A stretch of DNA of 64,000 nt. It comes from Cydia pomonella. Lineage: Eukaryota > Arthropoda > Insecta > Lepidoptera > Tortricidae. Position numbers and translations under genes: made by a program. The stretch spans positions 4,588,001-4,652,000 of the forward strand of contig NC_084726.1 in the NCBI RefSeq assembly GCF_033807575.1, given 5' to 3'. The notes beneath the pieces are model-generated. The model was not told the DNA's origin. It ran no database searches and saw only the letters and a program-made list of their open reading frames with translations. Of this stretch, positions 1 through 12,776 are shown piece by piece (position 1 is the stretch's first letter; each line of letters starts with the position of its first letter).

Positions 1-590
1 GCCACAGAATTGTATCCCAATAAATTCTTTTGGATTATAAGAACATGTTAAACTGCTTTTAGGGGACCTGTAATGACCATATTTTTATAAAAATTGAATT
101 TAAAATAACTTTTGGCACACATCACGTGACCAAACTCGAAACGTCATTGAAGATTCTGATGACGTCACAACTCTCGGATTGACACTGTTGACAGTTAGGC
201 GATTAACAACAAATGACAAATATCAGTTGACAGTTCGTATCTTCTACGTATGTATGTAGTTATGTGTCAAACCATAAACTGTGACGTCAACAATTTTCAA
301 AGAGCGTCTTGGGCGCGAAAGCATCTGTCAAAATATATTTTGTTAGTTTAACATATTTAAAGCCGTTTTTAGTATAAAAGCTGAATTTTAAGGCAACTTT
401 TAGTTAATATAGAAAGTAATACAAGCGTTTCAAAAAATTGGAATACGATTCTCTTTTAGGCCCCAATTCATTATAGATACGACGAGATAAGCGTTATGTG
501 TGGTATATAATTATAGCTCACAAATCCACCACATTATGTCATTTTTTATTTTTTCGGTAGCATTTGTTTTAACGGAAATAAAGAGGTTGC
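1..590. other. Non-coding, probable old MITE-like repeat
   Basis: No credible coding exon is visible. Positions 120-340 contain several TGACGTCA-like and TTGACAGT motifs of a kind common in dispersed lepidopteran repeats. I cannot define element ends, and the rest is AT-rich filler. Confidence 0.3.
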
Positions 591-609
591 AAATCGAGTA
601 ACAGAACTT

Positions 610-844
610 CAGAACAGATATCATTTGATATTTACCAGTCGCTTTTCGGTGAAGGAAAACATCGTGAGGAAACTGGACTAATCCCAACAAGGCTTAGTTT
701 TACCCTCTGGGTTGGAAGGTCAGATGGCAGTGGCTTTCGTAAAAACTAGTGCCTACGCCAAATCTTGGGATTAGTTGTCAAAGCGGACCCCAAGCTCCAT
801 TGAGCCGTGGCAATATGCTGGGACAACGCTAGGAAGAAAGAAAG
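610..844 (+). repeat. 5'-truncated tRNA-type SINE, family A, with target-site duplication
   Basis: This stretch matches the body of the SINE seen complete at 50989-51312 (shared blocks: ATCATTTGATATTTACCAG, GGAAAACATCGTGAGGAAA, GGTTGGAAGGTCAGATGGCA). It lacks the tRNA-derived head and ends in GAAAGAAAGAA. It is flanked by a perfect 19-bp direct repeat, AAATCGAGTAACAGAACTT, at 591-609 and 845-863. That is the signature of LINE-driven insertion and indicates a fairly recent event. Confidence 0.85.
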
Positions 845-863
845 AAATCGAGTAACAGAACTT

Positions 864-2157
864 AGTAACCAACTAAGTATAATAGTTATGATGTAAATGT
901 CCATATCATGTTGGAGTCATATATGTATTAGCCAACTAATTATTCAAGATCAATACACTTAGCTCCCTTAGGTATTCGCCTAAGTACAATCTCGGGCAAA
1001 ATTGAGTTTTATAAAAGTGAACTAGTTTCTAGGTCATATTTTCTATGAATTGGTCATTTTTGTAGACTCCAAATACAGTTACACTTTTCCTGGTTTTTCG
1101 CGGACCAGAATATCGATGATTTTTGTAACTTGATTTAGACGTTGCTATCATTTTCAATCCAAAAACACATAAAATCACAATTCAGAACATGCGGCAGCGT
1201 TGTTTTCTATCAAGTACCTCAAGCACCAGGGCGGCTACCGGGAAAATCGAAATTCGTCAATTTCGGGCATTTTTCTCTGTCACTCTAATTACGTCTTAGT
1301 GAGAGTAAAAGAAAGATCCCCGCAATTTGCGAATTTAGGTTTTCGCGGTAGGCCCCCAAGTCCTGTCAAGTTTCAGCAGTGTTGCCAGGTGAGCGGAAGA
1401 GAATTATCCTACTTGAGTGTCAATATTATTGTACCGTTGAAAAAAATATCGTACGCCAATCAAAAAGGCAGCCCCTAAAAATGTCTAGCAAAATAAGCTT
1501 AAATTACCAATTAATAATAAAAAAAAGACAATTTTCGTCTAAATTGCGCAAAAAATCTGTTTATGTTTGTGTATTTTTGGGATAGACTCAAACGGTATAC
1601 AGGAAATTGTGACATTTTAAACTTTAAACTTACACCAAGGAGCCGAACACCCAAAAGATACTAATTTTAGCCTATTTCTGAGAGAAAGTGTCATATTTTG
1701 CTTCAAATTACTAGAGTTTTAAGGTGGCATCATCCAAGGGCTGAAAGTATAGTACTTTAGTGTACGATAATGCTCCTTGGAACATTACGTCATACCGGGG
1801 CCCAAATTATCGTACATGTACGACAATTATCGTACGCCTGGTCACACTGAGTGTCAGTGTCGACAAAGTCAGCTATAAACGCGTCAAACATCGCAACGTC
1901 GCGCCGATGGCCGGCCGAGGCATGGAGTGGCAACGCCGCAATGTATTTGTACACGACATTTGTCACACACACATGAGTAAAATTTATAAAAATATAACGT
2001 TGATTATTGCATGATTTCTGTATGAAACAAAGTTTTTCTATTAATTTAGCGCAAATGAATATTCGAAAGTAGATAGATGCGCAACTATTTATGTAATAAT
2101 ATTGTGTAATTAATTAATTAATAGCGATTGTTTTTTGTATGAAAATCGAACCACCTT
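864..2157. other. Non-coding AT-rich region
   Basis: Only short open frames without family resemblance are present. Positions 1740-1900 contain repeated GTACGATAAT/ATTATCGTAC words that read like the edges of decayed MITEs. Nothing else is recognisable. Confidence 0.3.
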
Positions 2158-2455
2158 AAGGCATCTTACGATATATTTTACGTACCATTTGAGTCCACAC
2201 ACGAAGCTATAATATAATACTTTGGTATCTTACGATATTCTTAGCAAGGCATCGTAAAATACCTTGCGATATATAGTTCGGTATATTACGATATATTTCC
2301 GTATATTTCGTCTCTCTCACAATGTAGGTGCTAGACAGACAGCGATGTATATTTTGGTATCGTTGGCGTGTGTGTTAGCTGTTAGCTAAACTATAAGGTA
2401 TCTGTCCGTATCTTACGGTATATTAATATATATTATCGCTCCGTCTGTGATGAGC
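2158..2455. mobile_element. MITE-like element rich in TCTTACGATAT words
   Basis: Contains repeated TCTTACGATAT/ATATCGTAAGA words. Its right end (CGGAGCG next to AATATATATTATCGC) matches, in reverse complement, the element at 56240-56392. A short piece of the same family occurs near 13562-13583. Probable non-autonomous DNA transposon; the exact ends are uncertain. Confidence 0.45.
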
Positions 2456-2610
2456 TTTATTGCAATACAAACGTTCAGAAAGTTTATTAAAGTTAAAAAT
2501 AATATATGTATAAGTCTATCATTACGCCTGCAGTTTCACAAATATATAAATAAGTTTTTTGTCATAAATTTCTAACAACCCCAAACACAATTAGGTTGCG
2601 TTGTTTTATC

Positions 2611-2790
2611 ACAGAGTTGGTATGGCTATCTCCTGTCTCCATCATCAAATCAGCTCGATGGTACCATATTGCATTGTCACCCAACTTACATATGTATGCA
2701 AATTTTCAGCTTCATTGGATACCGGGAAGAGAAGATTTGATTATACACAGACAACGGGACCAGTGAAACTGAATAAAAGCTTGTAAAAAC
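2611..2790 (+). repeat. Dispersed repeat B, copy 1
   Basis: Shares CTCCATCATCA, GATGGTACCATATT, ATTGTCA and the terminal AATAAAAGC.TGT.AAAAA block with 14440-14750, in the same orientation. The A-rich 3' end suggests a SINE- or LINE-tail origin. The family is unidentified. Confidence 0.5.
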
Positions 2791-3291
2791 ATATAAGATG
2801 CTCGTAACTTCGTATGCCGGATACTTTTGAAAATTGCTAATATTTATTAAACCAGAATAAGCATTTCATTTTATACTTGAAGCAATACATACCGTACCTG
2901 AGAGGCACAACGCTATAAGTGCCATTTTAGTAATTTTACAGGAGAAGCGATTTTGTGTCAAAATGTGTCATACAAGAATTTTAGAACAACATAAAATCTT
3001 TAGCAACACACTTAGGCTACTGCAACGTTTATCAATTAACAGCATCCTGCAGGCTGTTGCTACAATAGAAAGTGATTTTAAAGTCTGACCAGTAATATAT
3101 GATTACGCGCCATATTGCGGAATGTCATTGGAACTAATTTTTTTTACTAAACTAAACTGTCACCCTATACTTAAGAATAGCAGCGCCCTCTTGAGAATGA
3201 TCATATATTTCTAGTCTGACTTTAGTTAAGTAGATATTAGCCATTTCCAAACTACCCCGCTTTCGAACTTATCCCAATGCACCTTACAACT

Positions 3292-3625
3292 ACAGTTAAT
3301 CCTGTGTAGAAGGAACAGGAAGCTACCGTTTCCCGAACTCATGCGCATGTTTTAATGATCTAGCTTGCGCCAGAGTTGCGGTGCAACAAGACACTTTATC
3401 TGCGGCTTTAGGGTTGCCACAGTACAATAAACCTTTTTTTTTAAACTAAAATAGCAATAAGGAAGATTGGTCATTAAAATAAAATAAACATATGTACAGT
3501 TAATCGTATTTAGAAGGAATAGGAAGGTACCGTTTCCCGAACTCGTGCGAATGAAAACATTTTACTCGTAATGAACTCGCTTTCGCCAGAGTTGCGGTGC
3601 AAGGTGCAACGAGACACTTATACGA
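3292..3625 (+). repeat. Two diverged direct repeats (about 115 and 130 bp)
   Basis: Positions 3292-3403 and 3496-3625 share ACAGTTAATC, AGAAGGAA.AGGAAG.TACC, CCGTTTCCCGAACTC and CGCCAGAGTTGCGGTGCAA in the same order. They are about 200 bp apart. This is a local duplication or two fragments of the same element. No coding content. Confidence 0.6.
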
Positions 3626-4911
3626 TAAAGCTTATTTTATTTCTAGTCACTAGAATATGCAGCAAAAGGAAATACCTACGAGGCTCCATTTCTAGATCAT
3701 ATTTTAAATAAATAATAGTCGAAAGGTCGATAAAAATTTCGATCCTTTTTCTGCTGAATATTTTTTTTTCATCGATCAAAAAATATTGCTCATAAACTGA
3801 TGACATTTTACTCTTCTTCAGAAATTCATGCCCATTCTGAATATGAGTACAGATTGGCCAAGGTTGTCAACTGGCAAGATTGCCAGCCCTGCGCCGGCGC
3901 CAGTGGTCCTGCGCACTGACACACATACCCACTTACTGCTCAGCTTTTATTGCAAGTACTTAATAAGCTCGGCGTTTAAGCAAATCGAGGCGGATACAAA
4001 AACTTCAAGCTTGATCGTTTTCAATAGAGTACAACAAAAACTTGCCTAACACATATCTCTAAAACACTATAATGTCACTGAAACGTTTTCTAATCAGCTT
4101 AGTATAATGATGGTGGTACCTCGACGCTGGGCGCAAAAAACGCGAGTTATACGAGTAAAAAAAGTTTGTGTATCTTACTAAACTTGTCAGAAATAATTAT
4201 AGTAATATTTAAAATCTCTAATATCTGATATAAAAAACATTTTTGGTCCTTCGAGCCGGATAACCTTATTCCACTCAGTAGTACTCAGTACCTATTCATA
4301 CTTCATAGTAAATTTTGTATAATATACTATTTATTCATTTTTGCGGTTAGATCCTTTACGCTGCCCATTAAACTATATTTTCTATGTTAACGCTCATACA
4401 TAGCATAACATTCTACAAGGAATCTAATTAGATTATCAAAGTTGAACGCGTCAAATGTTCTCTTAACGTAAAATGTCATCAACATGCCAAGCTGTCTGGC
4501 GTACATTGTACGAGTACAAGGTTACTCTCAACAGTCATAACTGAGTGCCATAGATAAAATAGAGTCAGACACCAGCAACAGTTCTACAATCAACAATGTA
4601 CAATATTGCCTTATATGACAATAGGTTCGACTTGGGGCTGTAGTACAGATGACAAAAATACCAAACTTAATTAATAACAATGATATAATAAATACTCACA
4701 GCACTTGTACCAACTAATTGGGGTTACCAACGTCTCGCTCGAGTATTTTGAGATACAAAAGAAGATACAAGAGTGTTTTCAATCCAAACCATTCGGTGTT
4801 ACGTAGTAAATGTTGAATTAGCTGATGTTAAAAGTATAATTTGTAAGTAGATTTGTTTTCTGAATGAATAATCTAAATTGTGTTTTTTTAATGCATTTTA
4901 GTTATAAGATG
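3626..4911. other. Non-coding
   Basis: A GC-richer patch at 3880-3930 contains GCGCCGGCGCCAG and an open minus-strand frame of about 25 residues, but no splice context or family match. The remainder is AT-rich with no recognisable feature. Confidence 0.25.
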
Positions 4912-5095
4912 TTATGTTTTGAAAAGATGTGTCCCGCCGAGTTTCTTGCCGGTCCATATTGGGATACGCTCCTCCAATTGAAGGGGGATTTAAATCTTCT
5001 CGGGTCAGAGGTATAGGGTTAGAGCCGGTGTAGCTTTATTTGACGTTCATAAGCGCATTATAATATGCCTACTTGAATAATAAACTATCTTTATC
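4912..5095 (+). repeat. Dispersed repeat, possible 3' end of an old retroelement
   Basis: Contains GTCCCGCCGAGTTTCTTGCC and ends in a block with GCATTATAATATGCCTAC followed by AATAAACTATCTTTATC. I recognise this combination only as a common lepidopteran dispersed repeat, probably a retroelement 3' end. I saw no second copy in this window. Confidence 0.35.
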
Positions 5096-6892
5096 GTCAT
5101 ATATAATATATATGTTCAATTTGCACACACAATATACACATATCTCATTATAAGTACCATATAGAACTTACCACTTTATATAAATTTAAGCAATCATTTA
5201 TTAGATATCTCTAAGAACAGGGGGAATAGCCGAAAGGAATTTCTATTTAATTAATCAAATAACTTCAGTATAACTCCTAGTCACCGTAAATTGACTTTTA
5301 TAAACGTCGCGAATCAGAGACGTAGACTATTAGAATAATTGGAAGAAGTTTAACGGAAGTATGTGCCTTAAAGTCCAATTAGACAAAGTCTGCCAATTTC
5401 AATTTGTCTGGCGTTGAATGTTATGCGAAACTAGCTCTTACAACTTTAGGAAAAGGCTTTTTAGGAGAGATGTATAAATATACGAGATATACATATATAA
5501 CTTTGCAGGGGGAAGTTGTACAGATTTTTGTACTGGGAAGACGTGCAGTTTCAATTGGGTTTTTTTGTTAAGGTTTGCTAACTTGACTTTATTCGTGTCG
5601 TGTATATAGCGTACACCTCAAAGACGAAACACGTTTTAAAGTTTCCATCGTTACATTACGAGTAAGTAAAGATAAAATGCTAAAACCTACGTATTCGTAG
5701 GAACTATAACGAGAAAAATTATACGTTATAACCTTATAACCGCCAGTCTTAAATTTATCGAACTAGCACTAAAGAGGAACAACTTAGTGCCACCATATTT
5801 TTTTCAAATTTTTAGAACATTTCAAATAATATTGAATGTTACGTACTCGCTTTTTCACGCCGCGCGCGTGTGCCGGCGCGGAGAGATGTGTTCAGTAAAA
5901 AGTATAACCAATGGAGACGTAGTATAAAAAAAGAAAAAAATATATAGTTCTGCAAGTAGGGACTTTTTCGTTTTCTTTATTTAGATTTCTTAAATATTAT
6001 TACTTTTAGAGATGTTGGCGAAAAAGTAAATATCTTCTTTCTTCCGCCTTTTTTTTCTATAACTTCTGAAATTTTTTGTGTACTAATAAACACTTAGACA
6101 TCACATCATTCCGAATCCCTTGAGGTATCACACGTATTTTCAGGAGTAGAAACTCTCTATTTTTCACCGTTTTGAACATGTCGAGTAGACTAACAAGTAA
6201 TTATCAACCTTTTAACTGTTTTTCTTTTTTTTATCTGTGCCAAGTTTTTATCCACAATAGCCTCTGTTCCTTTATTATTGGAGACTCATGATCTCAGTAA
6301 TGTACCGAGTTTTTTTTGTACAAGAACTCGTTAGTTTTTTTATAGCGATGCGTCTACCTACGTTATTAAATAAGAACTCACGCAATGATGTAAAAAGCGA
6401 AGTAAAAAGCCTGCTTCTAGTAACGACCGCTTTGGCTGTATTAACAACGTACTCATCATTGGTGGACCTTATCTCGTTGCAAAAAGGATTATGAATAATC
6501 AGTTAATTGTGTCGATGGAGCGTTGTAAAATAATGATGTTACAGTCGATAGATTATCGTGAACGTTATAAAGTATAAAGGCTTTAGTCTTGGCCAGGTGG
6601 GATTGTTTAGAACCGTTTTAGTTTAAATATTATGTAGTAATAAGGAGGGCCTGAAATTAAAGTATTTTTTAAATATAAACCTTAATTTCAGAACCGCACC
6701 TTTGTGAAACTCAAACTTAGAGTTACTAGTTACTACCTCATTCTTCATGTACCATTGAGTTCCATCATTTTATTAGACCAGATTGATGGTGCTATACCGT
6801 ATACAATACTCCTCCCACATTTCAACTAAATCTGACGCCCGTAAGATGACAAGAAATAAGCTTAAAATAAATTTAAAAGTGGAAAAATTACT
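5096..6892. other. Non-coding AT-rich region
   Basis: No exon with conserved content is visible. A CG-rich patch at 5857-5885 (CGCCGCGCGCGTGTG) stands out from its surroundings but has no other promoter or coding context. Confidence 0.3.
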
Positions 6893-6964
6893 GCCTTGGG
6901 TGAGACTTGAACTCACGGTATCTGGATCGATACTCCAGCGCTCTGCCATCTGAGCCACCAAGAC
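6893..6964 (-). tRNA. Cloverleaf-forming tRNA-like sequence, anticodon ATC, probably SINE-borne
   Basis: On the minus strand it folds completely. The acceptor GTCTTGG pairs with CCAAGGC, the D stem is GCTC/GAGC, the anticodon stem CTGGA/TCCAG encloses loop GTATCGA (anticodon ATC), the variable loop has 5 nt and the T stem GTGAG/CTCAC encloses TTCAAGT. Pol III A- and B-box-like segments are present. An ATC anticodon would formally read Asp, but animal tRNA-Asp normally uses GTC. A tRNA-derived repeat or pseudogene is therefore more likely than a working tRNA. Similar AAGCTTAAAATAA-TTTAAAAG tracts at 6860-6880 and 7120-7142 flank it. Confidence 0.5.
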
Positions 6965-9900
6965 CTCATCCATAGGCAGCAAATTTTCCCACCATATAGG
7001 TCTAGGGGACCCTAGCGACTACCGGAGTTCCAAGTCATATTGGAAATTCACCAGTAATGATCTGCTATCCATACTAAATTATTTTTTTACAAGCAGAAAC
7101 GTCTGCGAACGATGCTATTAAGCTTAAAATAATTTTAAAAGAACAAGATACTTGCAAAAGCTAACAAAAAGCCTTTACCAAAAAATTTTTACATAGACAA
7201 TACGTGTAACTATCTATATAGGTGTCGTAGGTACTGAGAAGTAAAATCTAGGTTCCTAAATACATATCTCAGTATTCTCAGTCCTATACATATTATAGAA
7301 GCCGTGAATAAAGTTAGACACAGCTGTTGTGATGACTAATGTTTTTTCCAGCTTTGCCAATCTACAGAACAATGGTTTTCATTCCACTTACCTGTACGAA
7401 TAACAATGTTCCACGCAACGGAAATTGATTCATCTCTGGAACACGTGAATATTTTATACCCTGTGGAGAATTCTAAATACAAAAAAATGCAAAGTGTTCT
7501 TTTTCATTTAAGATAAAATTAGACGGTATATTTGTATTTGAATAGAACACTCGTAGAAACTAAAGACTATCTTGATTAAAAACCCGCAAGCAAAACTTTT
7601 CGCGCACCATTTTTAATTTTAACAACAACGGCGTTCGCTCGTTTTTAATAGAAAAATACGCTTCCAATCTGGCAACTGTCTGGAAAAAATATAAAATGCA
7701 ACTTCCGGGCGAACGGTCGCGTTCAGAGGAAGCACACTTCATTAATTTTGTTCTATTATTGCAACACAAGTTGAGGACTCGATATAGCGTGAAATTAGTG
7801 TCTATTTAATTATAAAAGAACATCTTTAAAAAATAACTGCAATACCTACTAAAACTTTATTAAACAGGATTTTCTGAGGAAAATGGTGTCTACAACTTTT
7901 TTTAATTTAGCTTTTTATAAAACAAGTTCGCATAGGTATATTCTTTCAAGCCATTTCCGTCAGAAGAAAGGGGTAAATTTTAAAAATGTCGGCGCGAAGG
8001 GTTAATGTACCATTAGACAATTTGAAATTTGCGCCTTTTTCTACTGACGAACTATATAAAGCATTCCTTTTATTTTACAAAATATAATTGTTGAATGTTT
8101 TCTCGGATTGTAAAGACAAGAGAAACTACCTACGAGTAAGTAGATACTCGGCTTATACAATGATTCATCGCATTTAAATAAATATCAACAAAAAATCATG
8201 TCACGTACTCGATAAGTAGGTGTACGAGAGTTGTCTTACAAATTAAGCTTACAATAGACAAAGGATTGTAATAATTTATAAAGATTTAATACTATATCAT
8301 ATTAAGTAATTCAAAAGTAATAAGTACTTATCTAAAAGTAGTACAATTCTTACATAAACTACATTTGCGGCATAAATCGCCGATTTCGAAGTTTACATTT
8401 ATCTAAATCTAGACTTTTTTTTCTCTCTGTGAATGTGACAATTTTTAAACTTTCAATGAAATTATTTTCAATTTTTTTGAGAGAATCGACCATAATAAAT
8501 AATAAAATAACTGTTGGTATATTTTTAGGATAAGTTGTGTAAAGTGTTCATTAATTGGTTTTCATATGAAATCGCGAATGTAGATGATTTCTCTGAATTT
8601 TTATTCAACAGCCTAAACACTAGAATCACTGATTGTAGTAAATTTGAATTGGATTTAAAGTTAATAATCACATTAATAATGACGTGTTTAGTGTTCGACA
8701 AAAGTGTAAATTGTCCCTTAATTAGCTAACTAAACATCAAACCTAACGGTTAAGTCACAGCGGGACGTTCACTTTGTAATAGCCCAATATGGGCTTGCAT
8801 GCGGCATACACGATTATTGTACCAATCGTTACCTAAACAGCTCCTATTTAGACAAATATCAACTGTATATAATTCTAATAAGATTCAAAATAGACTTACC
8901 ATTTTATACAACTTTAATATTTCTTACCGATCACGAGATTCACGAGATGTAAATACAAAATTAACTTGAATGCTTTGATAGGGTAAAGGATGTAGTTATA
9001 CCATTTGTATAGCAGCAGAGAAAAACGTCAACATTTCGCTTGAAAGGAGGATATGGTAATTTCTAATAGAATTTCCGTCATCGCAAGGTAAATGCGACAT
9101 CAAAAAAGGTTGTGCTTGCATAAGTCTCTATGCAAATACTTAGGTACCTGGTACCTACCTATTGTCAAGATCAATGAAATGCGATACGATGTATTCAATT
9201 CAACGTTTTATTTCATATCAGGCTTGAAGCCTTCTTGGGAAGGCTTCTAGAGTCGGACAAAGTGTGGCGATGTCATCACTAATGTAAAATTTCATGAAAA
9301 TATGTTGATAATGACATCTCCTCACTTGAATGAATAAATTATAGTTTATTCACAAGTACAGTAGATTTGATATATTGTTGACCCTTAAGTTCTGCCATAA
9401 GGCATGTGAAAATGGTTTTTCCATGACATGGTAATGCCATACATGTGAATATTAATTGCGTGCATGTAACGTCATAAATACTAAGTAAGTATATTATGCT
9501 CATATTATAACCTTTAATACCTAATGTATATTATCAATATTGCAATTATTATTAAATTAAATTTCAAATTACAATTGTTGAATGTCAAAGGTTCTATATA
9601 AGTATAAAATTACATGGGTAATTACTAAAACAAATAACTAAAATATTCGTCAATAATCGTGTATAAGCATGCGTTACATATGTTTTTGAACTTATTCTTA
9701 AACTCGGCTTCTGGAAGTTCTTAACTCTTATGCGGGATCGAATATCATTGAAAATTCTTATACACGTATATTATGGACTTTTCTTTCTTATTTTTCTTGT
9801 CTTTCATTTGTCTTCAAATGAATCATCAAAGCTGGATTTATTGGAATATATTTGAATTTTTGTTAAAACCTTGTAGATTGGTGCGGCCTGGAAAAGGGTT

Positions 9901-10580
9901 AACTCATAGAAACGGGATAAGTCCCGTATTAAGTTTTAAATTTACTTCCGTCATTTCGAGGACGGCGTTGTCCCCGTGGTCTCGAAGAATGGCAGTTGAC
10001 ATCAACATCTTCTAGCCGCGCGAGTTTTTCCAACTACCCGCACTTAATCTAGTTTATTAATTATATTATAATATCTTACGCACTAGGGATGTTAATCTGT
10101 CGACACATAACACTAACGATATTCGATTTTTCGACTGTCGACATTCGTTTTCGCTTACACGCGTTTTTGCTCTCGGTTTCGTTTTGGCATGGTTCCCTTC
10201 GATTTTTGACTGTTAAAGTCGGTGCGAAGTTAACTTAAACAGACAGGGACACGTACATACATAATTTAAATTAGAATATCAATACAAGGCTCGTGTGAAC
10301 AATCCTTTATATTGATGACCGCCTAGCATGCTTAGATTGCGTAGATAGTAGGTGCTGAATACATTCTTCTACGCACGTGCTGATTAACTTTAATTAAACA
10401 CCTGCTAGAGAATGCCAGCTATTTTAACCGTTAGCTGTTTTCAGAAACACTCATTACTTAGAATTGGTATTAGGCCAATCAAATTAGATTTCTTCGAAGA
10501 ATTAATTCCCAGCAAACTCCAGTTCCAATTTTTAACGCGCTCATTCAGTCCTAAATGCGTGCAATCCGAGTTTGTTTCAT
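6965..10580. other. Non-coding region with scattered repeat fragments
   Basis: No coding exon is recognised. Positions 9238-9340 resemble the dispersed repeat at 60733-60885 (AGTGTGG.GATGTC-T-A-TAATGT, TTCATGAAAATATG). Positions 9885-10010 contain GGCCTGGAAAAGGGTTAACTC and a CG-rich tract that look like another old repeat. The rest is AT-rich. Confidence 0.3.
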
Positions 10581-12245
10581 CGAATTAATCGACATTCATG
10601 CCAATATCATTTCTTCCTATTCGCAATTCTACACAGTCTAAATTCCTCACAGTAAGTATTTAACCACATTCGCTACTGTGCACAGTCATTATTTGTGTAC
10701 AGTAGCGATTCAGCCTTTTCGCAATTCTGCACAATCTGAATTCTACACAACGGCATTTCACCACAGTCGCTACTGTGCACAGTCATTATTTGTGCACATT
10801 AGCGATTCAGCCTTTTCGCAATTCTGCACAATCTGAATTCTACACAACGGCATTTCACCACAGTCGCTACTGTGCACAGTCATTATTTGTGCACATTAGC
10901 GATTCTCCCTGTTCGCAATCTCGCACAATCTTAATTCTACGCAATATCATTTAATCGCATTAATAGTTTATTTTTTCGTTTTTAGTCGATATATTTAGTC
11001 AACTGTAATTTTTTGGGTTTGATGGTACCTCAAAAGTTTAAATATAGTCAAGTACAAGTCAGACTCGTGCATGAAGGGTTCCATACCACTAGAAAGTGGT
11101 CAAGAGCATGTCGGGTCATGCTTAGTTGTAGGGTTCCGTGGTTTTCCGACAGTCATAGTAAGTGATTCCGATTTAAAGTGAACTATTTGATATATGCTAT
11201 TGAGATTACATACTAAAAAAATCCTACGTTATGACGGGTATCATATTACAAATTATTTTCTGACCTAAAAACCTTCCTAATACCTCACACGTCAAGGTTT
11301 TTATGGAATAAAACCCTATAACATATTACCCTAAAATCATTTGCCACTTTTTATTTTACCACTTCCGCACGTTTAATATACAAGGTGTTACAAACTGTCA
11401 AAAAGTGATAAAGATAGACAGTCGCGTGCATCCTTAAGTGCAACCTTAAGTGGGTCACAAATTTATGCACGCGACCGTACCTACTGAACCACTTTCACTA
11501 TGGGACCAACCCCGTAAATGTCAAAAAAATATCGACCTCACACAAAACATCGATATTCGATCGATCAAAATGTATTTCAACGGCTATAAGTCTTGGTTGG
11601 TTGGTTGGTTAATTTCGTGGTTGGTCCCATAGTGGAAATTGTTTAGTACGTCCATCATCTATATATTTTTTGGCAGTTTGTATCATGAATAAAATAACAC
11701 CTAGGTACTATACCGGGTGTCTCATTTCAATTGGTCAGTAAGAGAAACTTTTCACTTATATTTTTCAGTAGTCACACTACTATGTTTTCTAATCTACTTT
11801 CAGTACCTATGGGAAAGTCTGAAATTTAAAAAAAAAAACATACGAAGACCTGTGCACAGTAGCGACTGTGGTGAAATGCAGTTGTGTAGAATTCAGATTG
11901 TGCAGAATTGCGAAAAGGTTGAATCGCTAATGTGCACAAATAATGACTGTGCACAGCAGCGACTGTGGTGAAATGCCGTTGTGTAGAATTCAGATTGTGC
12001 AGAATTGCGAACAGGGAGAATCGCTAATGTGCACAAATAATGACTGTGCACAGTAGCGACTGTGGTGAAATGCCGTTGTGTAGAATTCAGATTGTGCAGA
12101 ATTGCGAAAAGGCTGAATCGCTACTGTACACAAATAATAACTGTGCACAATAACGAATGTGGTTGAATACTTACTGTGAGGAATTCAGACTGTGTAGAAT
12201 TGCGAATAGGAAGAAATGATATTGGCATGAATGTCGATTAATTCG
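10581..12245. mobile_element. Foldback-type element with long inverted arms made of tandem repeats
   Basis: The left arm (about 10581-10970) and right arm (about 11850-12245) are inverted copies of each other, both starting CGAATTAATCGACATTCATG when read inward. Each arm contains roughly 97-bp tandem units carrying CACAGTCGCTACTGTGCAC, CATTATTTGTGCACATTAGC, TTTTCGCAATTCTGCACAAT and ACACAACGGCATTTCACC. A central segment of about 880 bp has no transposase-like frame. This is the architecture of Drosophila FB-like foldback elements. It is non-autonomous as seen, and I did not find a clear target-site duplication. Confidence 0.75.
10971..11849. other. Central segment of the foldback element
   Basis: Contains a fragment at 11055-11160 (GACTCGTGCATGAAGGGTTC, TCGGGTCATGCTTAG) related to the repeat at 15133-15687. 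It also contains a TTGGTTGGTTGGTTAA simple repeat near 11595. No transposase or other protein family is recognisable in any frame. Confidence 0.45.
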
Positions 12246-12776
12246 TTTCATCCCAGGAGATGTGCATAAATTTTGGGAGCCTTAGGAGATACATTTTTCC
12301 TTGGATTGTTAAACCACTCGATGTACAAGAACCACAATCAATTACAATAGAGAGTTTGGTCGATCAGACACTAGTAAAAAGGCGTTTTCGGATTTTTTAT
12401 ATGATTAAGTATACCAAAAAAATTAAATTCAAAGTGGCGGCCATATCTTACAAACTTTCGAGTACGACTTCATGTTAAGGTACCTTTTCGGATCGTCGGA
12501 TCCTCAGATATCAATTGTCATCATGATTAAGACAAATCTTCCATTGGACGTACCGTTTTCGATCTACAAGCAAATAAGTTTTCGGCAAAAATTAAATTTT
12601 TGGTACAAGCTTTTATCGCCGACTGTACTTTTCTTTCCACAGGCTACTAATACTCATCGAGCCAATATTGAGTCATCGAGCCATTATCCCATATTGCAAG
12701 CCCTAATTGGGGTAAAAAGAATTGATTGTAATAGAAAAGTAAAGTCTAAGAAAAAAAACGTGCCCCTTAGTTTAAA

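Noticed and set aside
3840..3950. Minus-strand frame containing AGPLAPAQGWQSCQL as an exon
   Set aside because: No splice sites or family match; composition suggests a repeat.
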